A stretch of DNA of 64,000 nt from Candidatus Aalborgicola lynettensis (GTDB taxonomy: Bacteria > Pseudomonadota > Gammaproteobacteria > Burkholderiales > Burkholderiaceae_C), in contig JADJZE010000019.1 in assembly GCA_016719405.1 (NCBI GenBank), positions 15,302 to 79,301 on the forward strand. The letters run 5' to 3'. Below the pieces are notes generated by a model, which was not told the origin of the DNA, made no database searches, and saw only the letters and a list, made by a program, of their open reading frames with translations. A program made the translations under genes and the position numbers. Position 1 is the stretch's first letter. Each line of letters opens with the position of its first letter. This document shows positions 49,531-58,873 of this stretch, piece by piece.

Positions 49531-50172
49531 CTAACGCTGTACTCGCACCATTGTCGTTTCGATCCCGGCCTTGTCCAGTTTGTCTTTGCTGCGCTGTGCA
49601 TCTTCCTTCGTGGAATAGGGCCCCATGCGCACGCGATAGACCATTCGACCCGACTGCTCACGCTCGGACAACTTGGTTTCAATTCCACTGAGCGACAGTT
49701 TGGCACGCTGCGCCTCGGCATCTTCCGCCGTACGAAATGCCCCCACTTGCACGAAGTACATGAACGGCTCATCGACTGCTTCCGATGACTTGGCTTTCGC
49801 CAAATCACCCAGCGGGTCTGCCGAAACCGCTGGCTTCACCTCCGCTTTGTCGTCGGACTTGGGCTCGGCGGCCGCCTTGCCTGCCGGTGCCGTAGCGGCT
49901 GTAGCGGGCGCAGCAACCGATGCTGCAGCGGAAGCCTGCGCCGCTGGAGGCGCTGCTTTGGCCGGGTTTTTGCCATACAACGGCGCATTGGGATCCCAGT
50001 CCTTGTTTTTCCTGGCCTCGGCTTCGTCTTGCTCAGAAGACCGCGTCTGGCTTTTGTTGGTAAACGGCATCGGAACCTTGGTCACATACACCGCCACCGC
50101 CAGGGCCGCACCCAAGCCCACCACCACACCCACAATAAACCCAATGAAGGTGCCACCACGCTCCTGCTTCAT
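49531..50172 (-). CDS. SPOR-domain membrane protein, FtsN-like
   Basis: The 213-residue protein has a short cytoplasmic start, one membrane segment (TFIGFIVGVVVGLGAALAVAV), a long alanine- and proline-rich periplasmic linker, and a C-terminal SPOR domain (YFVQVGAFRTAEDAEAQRAK, VYRVRMGPYSTKEDAQRSKD). SPOR domains bind septal peptidoglycan. The layout is that of FtsN-like or DedD-like division proteins. It lies between argS and dsbA. Confidence 0.88.
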   Translation of the reverse strand: MKQERGGTFIGFIVGVVVGLGAALAVAVYVTKVPMPFTNKSQTRSSEQDEAEARKNKDWDPNAPLYGKNPAKAAPPAAQASAAASVAAPATAATAPAGKAAAEPKSDDKAEVKPAVSADPLGDLAKAKSSEAVDEPFMYFVQVGAFRTAEDAEAQRAKLSLSGIETKLSEREQSGRMVYRVRMGPYSTKEDAQRSKDKLDKAGIETTMVRVQR

Positions 50173-50196
50173 GCGCTGCCTCTCTTTAATCGGTTA

Positions 50197-50224
50197 GGGA
50201 CAGAGCCAAACGCTTGTCCCGCAA
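50197..50224. repeat. Dispersed GGACAG...TGTCCCGCAA repeat between argS and the SPOR gene
   Basis: GGGACAGAGC is followed after about 8 bases by TTGTCCCGCAA. GGGACA and TGTCCC are inverted. This copy has a shorter centre than those at 8037 and 12852. Confidence 0.55.
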
Positions 50225-50281
50225 GGTCATTCAGTGGGGCCAGCGCGTTCACCTTCGCGAGTGGTCCGACCCCAACATTCG

Positions 50282-51979
50282 TTACATCTTTTGCGGAGCC
50301 CCCACGCCCAGCACGGCCAAGCCATTGTGCAACACCTGCGCAGTGGCAGCGACCAAGGCCAAACGTGCGCGCTTGACCGCTTCGTCATCCACCAAAATGC
50401 GCTCCGCATCGTAGTAGCTGTGGTAACTGGCAGCAAGTTCGCGCAGATAAAAGGTTACATCGTGCGGCGCAAAGTCCTGCGCAGCAGCGGTCAGCATCTC
50501 GGGGTATTTGGCCAGCAGCATCATCAATGCCAGTGCCTGCGGACTTTCCAGGGGCGACAGGTCAACCTGGTGCAGGTCAGCCACGCTTGCTCCCCATGCG
50601 GCCAAGACCGAGCAAATGCGCGCATGGGCGTACTGCACGTAGTACACCGGGTTGTCGTTGTTTTTGGCCACGGCCAAGTCCACATCGAAGGTGTACTCGG
50701 TGTCGGGCTTGCGGCTCAGTAAAAAGAAACGCACCGCGTCCTTGCTGGTCCATTCGATCAGGTCGCGCAGCGTCACGTAACTGCCGGCGCGCTTGCTGAT
50801 CTTGACTTCTTCTCCGCCGCGCACCACGCGCACCATGGTGTGCAAAACGTAATCGGGGTAGCCTTGGGGAATGCCCACATCAGCCGCCTGCAAACCGGCG
50901 CGCACGCGGGCGATGGTGCCGTGGTGGTCGGTGCCCTGGATGTTGACCACCTTGGTGTAGCCGCGCTCCCACTTGGTGATGTGGTAGGCCACGTCGGGCA
51001 CAAAGTAGGTGTAGGTGCCGTCTTGCTTGCGCATCACGCGGTCTTTGTCGTCCCCGTAATCGGTGGACTGGAGCCACAAGGCACCATCTTTTTCATAGGT
51101 TTTGCCGTTGGCCACCAGTTTGGCTACCGTTTTGTCAACACGGCCGCTGGTGTACAGGCTCGACTCCAGGTAATACTCATCAAACTTCAGGTTGAAGGCC
51201 TGCAAATCCTTGTCCTGCTCGCGGCGCAGGTAGGCTACGGCGAAGTTGCGGATGGATTCCAGGTCTTCCACATCGCCGCTGGCGGTGAAACTGCGGTCGT
51301 CGGCCGCCACCGTCTTGCGCGCCAGGAAGTCATCGGCAATATCCTGAATGTAGTCGCCGTTGTAAAACGCCTTGCTCAGCGGGTTCTCCGGGTCAATGGG
51401 CCAGCATTCGTCGCCGGGCTTGAAACCCTTGGCGCGCAACTGGGTGCTATTGGCCAACGTCTGGATTTGCACACCGGCGTCGTTGTAATAAAACTCGCGG
51501 TGCACACGCCAACCCTGCGATGCAAACAGGTTGCAAATGGCGTCACCCAGCGCTGCCTGGCGGCCATGGCCCACATGCAGCGGGCCGGTGGGATTGGCCG
51601 ACACGAATTCAACCAACATGCCCTGGCCGTTGGAGGGCTGAAAGCCAAATTGCGCGCCCTGGCCCAGTACATCGCGCACCACCTGCTGCTTGGCGGCAGG
51701 CTTCAAACGTATATTTATAAACCCTGGGCCGGCAATCTCCACCGCATCCACCCAGGCAGCAAAAGCGGGCTGCGCCAGCACTGCGGTGCGCAGGTTCTCG
51801 GCCAACTGGCGCGGATTGAGCTTGAGTGGTTTGGCCAGTTGCATGGCCGCCGTGGTGGCCAAGTCGCCGTGGGCGGCAACCTTGGGCGACTCGAACGCCG
51901 CTTTGGCGCCGCCCCCAGGTGTCAATTGTTCAAGGGACGCGGCCAGGGCCTGGAGAAGTTCATTTTTTACAGAGAGCAT
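50282..51979 (-). CDS. argS: Arginyl-tRNA synthetase
   Basis: ArgS charges tRNA-Arg. The 565 residues include the N-terminal additional domain, the HIGH-type motif NPTGPLHVGHGRQAALGD, the KMSKS-like segment VKISKRAGSYVTLRDLIEW, and the helical anticodon-binding domain ending in LAVLGVGAPQKM. The length is within the family range. The SPOR protein and dsbA follow on the same strand. Confidence 0.97.
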   Translation of the reverse strand: MLSVKNELLQALAASLEQLTPGGGAKAAFESPKVAAHGDLATTAAMQLAKPLKLNPRQLAENLRTAVLAQPAFAAWVDAVEIAGPGFINIRLKPAAKQQVVRDVLGQGAQFGFQPSNGQGMLVEFVSANPTGPLHVGHGRQAALGDAICNLFASQGWRVHREFYYNDAGVQIQTLANSTQLRAKGFKPGDECWPIDPENPLSKAFYNGDYIQDIADDFLARKTVAADDRSFTASGDVEDLESIRNFAVAYLRREQDKDLQAFNLKFDEYYLESSLYTSGRVDKTVAKLVANGKTYEKDGALWLQSTDYGDDKDRVMRKQDGTYTYFVPDVAYHITKWERGYTKVVNIQGTDHHGTIARVRAGLQAADVGIPQGYPDYVLHTMVRVVRGGEEVKISKRAGSYVTLRDLIEWTSKDAVRFFLLSRKPDTEYTFDVDLAVAKNNDNPVYYVQYAHARICSVLAAWGASVADLHQVDLSPLESPQALALMMLLAKYPEMLTAAAQDFAPHDVTFYLRELAASYHSYYDAERILVDDEAVKRARLALVAATAQVLHNGLAVLGVGAPQKM

Positions 51980-52100
51980 GGCGGGATTCTACGGGGGCAA
52001 CATTCGGGTCATCCACATTGCCACTTGAATCGTTGTGTGGTGGAATCCGATCCGGGTTTTTTAACGGTAGCACCGCTGCCACTTACTTTAGGGACACACG

Positions 52101-52466
52101 ATGAAAAAACTGTTTACGCTCTTGGCTTTGGGTCTTTCGCTGTCAATGGGCGCCACACACGCCGCAGAAGCCCCCGCTGCCAAAACCGCGCAACAAACCA
52201 AAATGGGCACCTGCAATGCCGAGGCCAAAACCAAAGCCCTCAAAGGGGACGAGCGCAAAGCCTTCATGAAAGACTGCCTAAGCGCCAAGCCCGCCGATGG
52301 CGCCGCCACCGCCGCTGCCGCCCCTGCCGAAAACCCCATGTGTGAGAAATCCGCCGCAGACAAAAAACTGCACGGCGCCGCCAAAAAAGCGCACATCAAG
52401 AAATGCATGGCCGACGGCGCGGCACCTGCAGCCGCAGCCGCTGCATCCGCCCCGGCCGGCAAATAA
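52101..52466 (+). CDS. PsiF-repeat periplasmic protein
   Basis: The 121-residue protein has a signal peptide (LFTLLALGLSLSMGATHA), then two PsiF-like motifs, each a C-x20-24-C block: CNAEAKTKALKGDERKAFMK followed by DC, and CEKSAADKKLHGAAKKAHIK followed by KC. They are joined by an alanine-rich linker. PsiF of E. coli is induced by phosphate starvation; its function is unknown. A strong hairpin follows the gene. Confidence 0.85.
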   Translation: MKKLFTLLALGLSLSMGATHAAEAPAAKTAQQTKMGTCNAEAKTKALKGDERKAFMKDCLSAKPADGAATAAAAPAENPMCEKSAADKKLHGAAKKAHIKKCMADGAAPAAAAAASAPAGK

Positions 52467-52484
52467 GCCGCGCGCCCCTAGCGA

Positions 52485-52519
52485 CCCGCTGCGCCCCCTC
52501 TGGCGCAGCGGGTTTTTTT
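52485..52519. terminator. Terminator between the psiF-like gene and ubiA
   Basis: ACCCGCTGCGCC and GGCGCAGCGGGT form a 12-base stem with a short loop, followed by seven T on the plus strand. It ends the psiF-like transcript. The ubiA stop lies at the edge of the stem, so it may also affect the end of the ubiA message. Confidence 0.9.
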
Positions 52520-53396
52520 ACGGGTGGACCACGGCGCCCGACCATGGCAAACCGGCCACAATCCCGGCAAACAGCGCAAACCCCACCCAGTGGTTGACCC
52601 GAAAGGCGTGAAAACACCCCTCACGCGAACGGGTCCGGATCAGCCAGAAGTGCCACGCCACCTGCGCCGCCGCCGCCGCAACACCCACACCCCACGCCCA
52701 CCCCGTCACCCTTGGCGCCACAGCCAGCGCCCACACCACCAGGTACAGGGCGTAAAACACCATCACCGCCGCCACATCCCAACGCCCCAGCGTAATGGCA
52801 GAGGTCTTGATGCCCAGCGCCAAATCGTCATTGCGGTCCACCATGGCGTATTCGGTGTCGTAGGCCAACACCCAAAACAGATTGCCCAGCATCAGCAGCC
52901 AAGGCAATAGCGGCACCTGCCCTTGCACGGCGGAAAACGCCATCGGAATACCAAAGCCAAAGGCCACCCCCAGCACCGCTTGCGGCATGGACACCCAGCG
53001 CTTGGCAAACGGGTAGAGCACCGTGATGCCCAAGGCACCAAAAGACCAGACAATCGTCGGCAGGTTGGTGGTCAACACCAGGCCAAACGCCAGCAAAGCC
53101 AAACCCGCCCCCACCCACAGCGCCTCGCGCGTGGACACGGCGCCACGCGTCACCGGGCGCTGCGCGGTGCGCTCCACATGGCGGTCGAAGTTCTGGTCGG
53201 CCACGTCGTTCACACAACAGCCCGCGCTGCGCATCAGGATCGTGCCCAGCGTGAACACCGCCAGCAAGTGCCAGCCGGGAAAGCCCCCTGCGGCCAGCCA
53301 CAGCGCACTCAGGGTGGGCCACAGCAGCAGCAGCCAGCCCGCGGGGCGACTCCAGCGGATCAAATCGAGGTACAGCGCAATCTTGTGATGCAACAT
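52518..53396 (-). CDS. ubiA: 4-hydroxybenzoate octaprenyltransferase
   Basis: UbiA attaches the polyprenyl tail to 4-hydroxybenzoate in ubiquinone synthesis, within the inner membrane. The 292 residues are hydrophobic throughout, with the two aspartate-rich motifs NDVADQNFDRHVERTAQRP and YDTEYAMVDRNDDLALGIKT. It follows oxyR on the same strand, separated by a dispersed repeat copy. Confidence 0.96.
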   Translation of the reverse strand: MLHHKIALYLDLIRWSRPAGWLLLLWPTLSALWLAAGGFPGWHLLAVFTLGTILMRSAGCCVNDVADQNFDRHVERTAQRPVTRGAVSTREALWVGAGLALLAFGLVLTTNLPTIVWSFGALGITVLYPFAKRWVSMPQAVLGVAFGFGIPMAFSAVQGQVPLLPWLLMLGNLFWVLAYDTEYAMVDRNDDLALGIKTSAITLGRWDVAAVMVFYALYLVVWALAVAPRVTGWAWGVGVAAAAAQVAWHFWLIRTRSREGCFHAFRVNHWVGFALFAGIVAGLPWSGAVVHP

Positions 53397-53398
53397 TT

Positions 53399-53460
53399 GC
53401 TATATTTCTGATAGCTGCTTGCGCTTGCTGGACGTGCGCAAACGGCCTATTTCATGATAG
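53399..53460. repeat. Dispersed ATAGCTGCTTGCGC repeat between oxyR and ubiA
   Basis: The plus strand reads GCTATATTTCTGATAGCTGC then TTGCGCTTGCTGGACGTGCG then CAAACGGCC. TTGCGC and GCGCAA are inverted. It is the best-preserved intergenic copy and overlaps the last codons of oxyR. Confidence 0.8.
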
Positions 53461-54411
53461 ACGGGTAACCCCTGGCAGCTCGCAGGCATAGACCGCGTTG
53501 CGCAAGGCCGCAATCGCCTCGTAGCGGGTAAAGCTGCGCCGCCAGGCCAGCACCACACGCCGTGTGGGGGGCTCGTCACCGGGGCCGTCGTGCACCGCAA
53601 GGTACTTGACCAGCATATCGGCATGGCGGCGGCTCTTGGCCAGCAGGGCCTCCGCCGGAACACTCAAACGCGGCACCAGCGTAATACCCATGCCTGCGGC
53701 AACCATGTGTTTGATGGTCTCCAGGGATGAGCCCTCAAAACTTTTGCGTATGCCCTCGGCATCACTGGAGAAACGGGCGAACTCGGGGCACACCTCCAGC
53801 ACGTGGTCGCGAAAACAATGCCCATTGCCCAGCAACAGCATGGTTTCTTTCTTGAGTTCCTCGGTGCGCACACTGGCCTGGCTGGCCAGCGCATGGTGCA
53901 TGGGCACGGCGGCCAGAAAGGGTTCGTCGTACAGCGGCGCGCAGGCCAGGCCGGTATCCGGAAAAGGCTCGGCCAGGATGGCGCAGTCGATTTCACCCGT
54001 GCGCAGCATTTCCATCAGCTTGACGGTGAAGTTCTCCTGCAGGATCAGCGGCATCTGCGGCGTGCGTTGAATCACCTGGCGCACCAGATCGGGCAGCAGG
54101 TACGGCGCAATGGTGTAAATCACCCCCAGCCGGAGCGGCCCGGCCAGCGGGTCTTTGCCGCGCTTGGCAATGTCTTTGATGTTGGCGGCCTGTTCCAGCA
54201 CACTTTGCGCCTGGCGCACAATTTCTTCGCCCAGGGCGGTGACGGCAACCTCGTTGGCGCTGCGCTCAAACAGTTTGACGTCCAGCTCTTCTTCCAGCTT
54301 TTTAACGGCCACCGACAGGGTGGGCTGCGACACGTAACAGGCCTCGGCGGCACGGCCAAAATGCCGCTCGCGGGCCACGGCAACGATGTATTTGAGTTCG
54401 GTCAGCGTCAT
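53452..54411 (-). CDS. oxyR: Hydrogen peroxide-inducible transcriptional activator OxyR
   Basis: The 319-residue LysR-type regulator has an N-terminal winged helix (ERHFGRAAEACYVSQPTLSV) and a C-terminal sensor domain. The redox cysteines fall at residues 199 and 208 (GNGHCFRDHVLEVC), the same numbers as in E. coli OxyR, so it should sense peroxide by disulfide formation. Targets are not visible here. It starts one base before the stop region of the upstream membrane protein and precedes ubiA. Confidence 0.95.
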   Translation of the reverse strand: MTLTELKYIVAVARERHFGRAAEACYVSQPTLSVAVKKLEEELDVKLFERSANEVAVTALGEEIVRQAQSVLEQAANIKDIAKRGKDPLAGPLRLGVIYTIAPYLLPDLVRQVIQRTPQMPLILQENFTVKLMEMLRTGEIDCAILAEPFPDTGLACAPLYDEPFLAAVPMHHALASQASVRTEELKKETMLLLGNGHCFRDHVLEVCPEFARFSSDAEGIRKSFEGSSLETIKHMVAAGMGITLVPRLSVPAEALLAKSRRHADMLVKYLAVHDGPGDEPPTRRVVLAWRRSFTRYEAIAALRNAVYACELPGVTRLS

Positions 54412-54412
54412 G

Positions 54413-55426
54413 TCATTTCCCCAAACCCTTGTTCAGGTGCTGCACCAGAATGTCCAGCCGCTCTTTCCAGGCGCGGCGCAAATCCGGCGAGGCACCGCCC
54501 AAAATACGAAACGCGACCAGGCGCGGATCGTCTTCGGTCCAATAGTCGTCGCGCACCGCCACCTCCAGCTCGCCCCCCAGGGATGTGACCGTGGAGCCCA
54601 GCAGGCTGCCATAAAAGGTGCGGTGATCGGCGTGCAAAATCGCTCGCCCGGCAGGGTCCAGGTCGATAAACCAGCGAATGGCGCCGCTCGGGTCAATGCT
54701 CACTTCGGTGGCGTTGCCCTTGAACCCGGCGGCGGTGCGCCACGCGGAAATTTGTTCGGCGGCCATCGCCTCGCGCTGCGCGTCGGTTAATGCCACGCTG
54801 GGATTTTGTGCGGCCTTGGCCAAAGCGGCGGCGCGAGCGGCGGCGCGTTCGGCTTCTTCTTCGCGCTGGCGCTGCTCCTCAATTTCGCGCTTCAGGCCAT
54901 GCTCAATCTTGTCCAGCCAGGTCTGCAGTCCGTTTGCGAAGCGCTGAAAGTCGTGCGCGATGGCGTTGGGAACCCCGTCCATTCGCAATACCAGGCGCTC
55001 CCCGGTGGGTTGCTTGGTAGCGCGCATGGTCAACTCGTCCGAGGCGTTGAATACGATGCTGCTGAAGCCGGTTTCTATGGGCGTCTTTGCGCCCTGTTCG
55101 CGCTCGACAATCCGAAAAACCTGGATATGTGCGCCTGGCGCCGGCAGGGTTGCCGTCAGCGCGCCCGTTTGCACGGTTTCATCGCCTTCGGGCAAAGGCT
55201 TGCGCCGGAACTCGCCACAGCGCGCCTGCACCACCAGTTGCTTGGGGCCGTAACGCGCCTCCACTTCCAGTACTTTCGAAACAAACCGCAACCCACCCGG
55301 TATGCCGGTGACCTCGGTGCGCAACAGGTAGGCGTTGTATTCCATGTAGCCATAAATGGCAGCCCCCACCAGCAGGGATGCGCCCAGCGCCCACCACAAA
55401 AGCGGAAAAAATCCAATCGAGTCCAT
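54413..55426 (-). CDS. Membrane-anchored protein of unknown function
   Basis: The 337-residue product has one N-terminal membrane segment (FPLLWWALGASLLVGAAIYG), a middle beta-rich part and a charged helical stretch (residues 175-215, rich in E, R, Q and A, probable coiled coil). The C-terminal part includes SGAIRWFIDLDPAGRAILHA and LGGELEVAVRDDYWTEDDP. I do not recognise the family. It lies between recG and oxyR on the same strand and ends one base before the oxyR start, so it is probably co-transcribed with oxyR. Confidence 0.75.
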   Translation of the reverse strand: MDSIGFFPLLWWALGASLLVGAAIYGYMEYNAYLLRTEVTGIPGGLRFVSKVLEVEARYGPKQLVVQARCGEFRRKPLPEGDETVQTGALTATLPAPGAHIQVFRIVEREQGAKTPIETGFSSIVFNASDELTMRATKQPTGERLVLRMDGVPNAIAHDFQRFANGLQTWLDKIEHGLKREIEEQRQREEEAERAAARAAALAKAAQNPSVALTDAQREAMAAEQISAWRTAAGFKGNATEVSIDPSGAIRWFIDLDPAGRAILHADHRTFYGSLLGSTVTSLGGELEVAVRDDYWTEDDPRLVAFRILGGASPDLRRAWKERLDILVQHLNKGLGK

Positions 55427-55433
55427 ACCGTGT

Positions 55434-57773
55434 TCAGGCCTTCAGAAAATCAGTTTTCCCACCCAGCCAGCGCTCCACATGGCACGCAGCCAAAGCTGGA
55501 TGGCGATCCAGCAACATGGGCGCCTCCAGTCTAGCCCAGTCCAGCAAGGCATGGTCGCGATTCAGGTCGGCAAAACGCAGCATGGCATCACCCGACTGGC
55601 GCGCACCCAAAAAAAACTCGCCGGGGCCACGGATCTCCAGATCCCGCCGGGCAATTGCAAATCCGTCGTTGGTCTCGGCCATGGCCTTGAGCCGGGCGCG
55701 CGCGGTCTCGCCCAGGCGCGGCGCGTCCCCGGTGGAATACAGCAACACGCAGGCCGAGGCCGCTGCGCCCCGCCCGACCCGCCCGCGCAACTGGTGCAAC
55801 TGCGACAGGCCAAAACGCTCGGCGTGTTCAATCACCATCAGCGAGGCGTTGGGCACATCCACACCAACCTCGATCACGGTGGTGCTCACCAGCACCGCCA
55901 TGTCGCCCGCTTTAAAAGCCGCCATCACCGCTTTTTTCGTCCACCGGCATGCGCGAATGCAACAAGCCCACGTGCGCAGGCGCTCCCTTGTCGGTGCATA
56001 CATCGTGCACCGCATCACTGAGCTCGGCATGTGTGTGGGTGGCATTGCGCAGGTCCAGCGCCTCGCTCTCTTCAATCAGGGGGCACACCCAGTACACCTG
56101 CCGCCCGGTGGCAATCTGGCCACGAATGCGCTCCACCACTTCGTCGCGCCGGGTGTCGTGGATTACCCTGGTAATCACCGGGGTGCGCCCGGGCGGCAGC
56201 TCGTCGATGGTGGACACATCCAGATCAGCGTAGTAACTCATGGCCAAGGTGCGCGGAATGGGTGTGGCTGTCATCATCAGCATATGTGGCCCCCACGCTC
56301 CACCGCTGCGCGGGTCGCTGCCCCCCACGGGGGTGAATTCCCCTTGGGGCGGCCCGGCGGGGAATTGTGGCCCCCACGCTCCACCGCTGCGCGGGTCGCT
56401 GCCCCCCACGGGGGTGAATTCCCCTTGGGGCGGCCCGGCGGGGAATTGTGGCCCCCACGCTCCACCGCTGCGCGGATCGCTGCCCTGATTTTTCCACTTG
56501 TTGCGCAGGGCCAGGCGCTGGGCTACGCCAAAGCGGTGCTGCTCGTCGATGATGGCCAGGGCCAGGTTGTGGAAGTGCACTTTTCCTGAATGATCGCGTG
56601 GGTGCCCACCACCAGCTGGGCCTCGCCGCTTTCGATCAGGGCCAGAGCCTCGCGGCGTTCTTTGGCTTTTTGGTTGCCGGTGAGCCAGGCCGTGGTCACC
56701 CCCAGCGGCTCCAGCCAACTGAGCAACTTGGCAAAGTGCTGCTCGGCCAGAATTTCGGTTGGCGCCATCAGCGCGCATTGCCAGCCGGTGTCGATACAAA
56801 TGGTGGCGGCCAGCGCGGCCACCACGGTCTTGCCCGAGCCCACATCGCCCTGCAGCAGGCGGTGCATGGGCACCGGACGGGCCAGATCCTTGGCCACCTC
56901 AGCGCACACGCGCTGCTGTGCACGGGTCAGTGCAAAGGGCAGCCGCTCCAGCAGTTCGGTGTACAACGGCATCAGCACCGGCGTGAAGGGCTCCGCCGTG
57001 CCCTCCTCCAGCACATCGGCCACCATGGTCAGGCGTGGCGCCCGCAGGCGGGCACGTTCGCGGCGCGACTGCAGTTGCGACAGCTGCTGCGCCAGCAATT
57101 CCTCGGCCTTGAGCCGCTGCCAGGCCGGGTGGCTGTGGTCCTGCAAGGTATGCAAGGACACATCAGGCGTCGGGTGATGCAAAAATGATAGCGCGTCCCG
57201 CAGTGTCCATAAGGCGTGGTGGCCAATTTGCTTGTTCAACACATCCAGATCGCCGGGGGCAAAGGTGTCGGACAAATCCACCACCTGCAGCGCCTCGGCC
57301 ACGGCGCTGCGCAGCGCCGCCTGCGACACGCCTGCCACCGTGGGGTACACCGGCGTCATGGCCGTGGGCAGCGGCGCACCGGCCTTACCCACAGCAGGAT
57401 GCAGCATGCTCCAGCCCACAAAGCCACCCTGCAACTCGCCGCGCACCCGCACACGGTTGCCTACCGCAAAGGCCTTTTGCTGCGAGGGGTAGAAGTTGAA
57501 AAACCGCAGCACGCAGCGCTCGTCGCCGTCGCGCACCGTCACCACCAGCTGTTTGCGCGGCTGGTACTGCGGCTCGCAGCGCACCACCTCGGCCTCGATC
57601 TGCACCATTTGCCCTTCGTGCGCATCTTGCAGCCGGGTGATGCGCGTTTCGTCCTCGTAGCGCAGCGGCAGGTGCAGTGCCAGGTCGATGGGGCGCTTCA
57701 AACCCAACTGGGTGCGGATCTTTTTCGCCGTGGCGGATTCGGGAGCCGGTTGCAAACGTCCTGGCGTGGCCAT
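55434..57773 (-). pseudogene. recG: ATP-dependent DNA helicase RecG, two apparent frameshifts and an internal repeat
   Basis: RecG reverses stalled replication forks. The wedge domain (RPIDLALHLPLRYEDETRI), Walker A (LLQGDVGSGKTVVAAL), DEQHRFGV, TATPIPRTLAMSYY and the C-terminal helicase part (VIEVGVDVPNASLMVIEH, QLRGRVGRG) are all present but in three frames. The first break is near 56588, where one base is missing in QEK-VHFHNLA. The second is at the A run near 55930. Between motifs DEQH and TATP lie about 2.4 copies of an 81-base repeat, in frame. All motifs are conserved, so sequence error is at least as likely as true inactivation. Confidence 0.9.
56285..56485. repeat. 81-base GC-rich tandem repeat inside recG, about 2.4 copies
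   Basis: Units start at 56285, 56366 and 56447, exactly 81 bases apart. The first two are essentially identical and the third is cut after about 38 bases with one change (GGGTCG to GGATCG). Each full unit encodes 27 residues in frame on the minus strand (SDPRSGGAWGP then QFPAGPPQGEFTPVGG). Confidence 0.97.
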
Positions 57774-57985
57774 GGGGGGTTAGGGGTCTTTGGTCGTGGG
57801 GAAGGCGTTGTCACCCGAGTAAACCACAAGCGCGGTCGCCACCGCCGCCTCCCCGCCTGGCATGGGGAGCTGCCCACATCCATGGGCCCCACGATAGGGG
57901 AATTTCAGTATATTGCGCACGTGTGCCCGTGCAACGGGCGCAACATGCTATCCATTCAACCGTATTCCTTTCAGGGGCATGCCTT

Positions 57986-58708
57986 ATGTTATTTCTTCGT
58001 CTGCCTATCGCGTTAGGCATTGCCGTATTCCTGGTCGCCTGCGGGGGCGGGGGAGGCAGTGCCAGCCCGACGGCACCATCGGCAACTGCTTTTCCGCTAC
58101 GCGCTGCAATAGATGCCGTCACACGTGATGGCGAAACATTCACGTTGACGGCCACCGGTACCGCCGCTACCGAGGCGACGGACGGGCGCTGTAGCGGTAG
58201 CATGCGCCAGACTTCGAGCCCCGCCAATGTGTCAACCAGCTTCCGTGGTCAGCCGGTACTGGCATCCACGCACACCAGCACCGCCACCCTCGACAGCATT
58301 TGCAGCAGCACCAGCGCCTCGTCCACCCAATCAACAAACTACTACGACACGCGCTACACGCCAGTGGCCACCGTGCACGGTGACGGCAGCTACACCGTTT
58401 GGGACAGCACGCCAACATTGCCCGACACGGCGCGGGTGGGCGACTCCGGGCCCATAGGAACCATGACCGAATACACCAGCGCCGGCGCCGTCAGTGGTAG
58501 CTCCGCGTACTCCTACGTCATCGAAGCGGACACCGCCAGCACCGCCCTCTTCAACATGGTCCTGCGCTACTACGACACCGCCGGAAAACTGTCCCTCACC
58601 AGCCAGACACGCCGACAACTCAACCCGGAGGGCACCGCCGCGCCCGTTGTTTCGTGGGACATTCAATCGGCAGAATCATCCGGCATACACTTGGTATTCC
58701 GGCGCTAG
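57986..58708 (+). CDS. Small lipoprotein of unknown function
   Basis: The 240-residue protein starts MLFLRLPIALGIAVFLVACG, a lipoprotein signal with lipobox LVAC and a glycine run after the cysteine. The mature part is rich in serine and threonine (TFTLTATGTAATEATDG, ASTHTSTATLDSICSS) and contains no domain I know. The open frame extends 103 codons further upstream, but that part covers the recG 5' end and its leader on the other strand. It lies between recG and queA, which are often neighbours in this family, so it may be a local insertion. Confidence 0.7.
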   Translation: MLFLRLPIALGIAVFLVACGGGGGSASPTAPSATAFPLRAAIDAVTRDGETFTLTATGTAATEATDGRCSGSMRQTSSPANVSTSFRGQPVLASTHTSTATLDSICSSTSASSTQSTNYYDTRYTPVATVHGDGSYTVWDSTPTLPDTARVGDSGPIGTMTEYTSAGAVSGSSAYSYVIEADTASTALFNMVLRYYDTAGKLSLTSQTRRQLNPEGTAAPVVSWDIQSAESSGIHLVFRR

Positions 58709-58873
58709 TGCTTCATTTTTCGCAACAAACATCCATCAGACAAGCGTAAGACGCATTTTTTGTTACCCAATCCCAGTACCACAGCTGCGCGGCGATTTGC
58801 TGCGCTGCACATGCTGTCTGCGACAATCGCCGTCCTTTCACTTGGCACGGGGCCGTTCGGCCCCTCAAGCACC

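Noticed and set aside
55925..55935. A6G run in recG as a programmed -1 frameshift site
   Set aside because: The frame needed downstream requires a +1 (or -2) change, not -1, and recG has a second unrelated break; neighbouring genes also break frame.
56285..56485. Regular 81-base repeat as a CRISPR-like array
   Set aside because: There is no unique spacer between units, the repeat is contiguous, it is coding within recG, and no cas gene is nearby.
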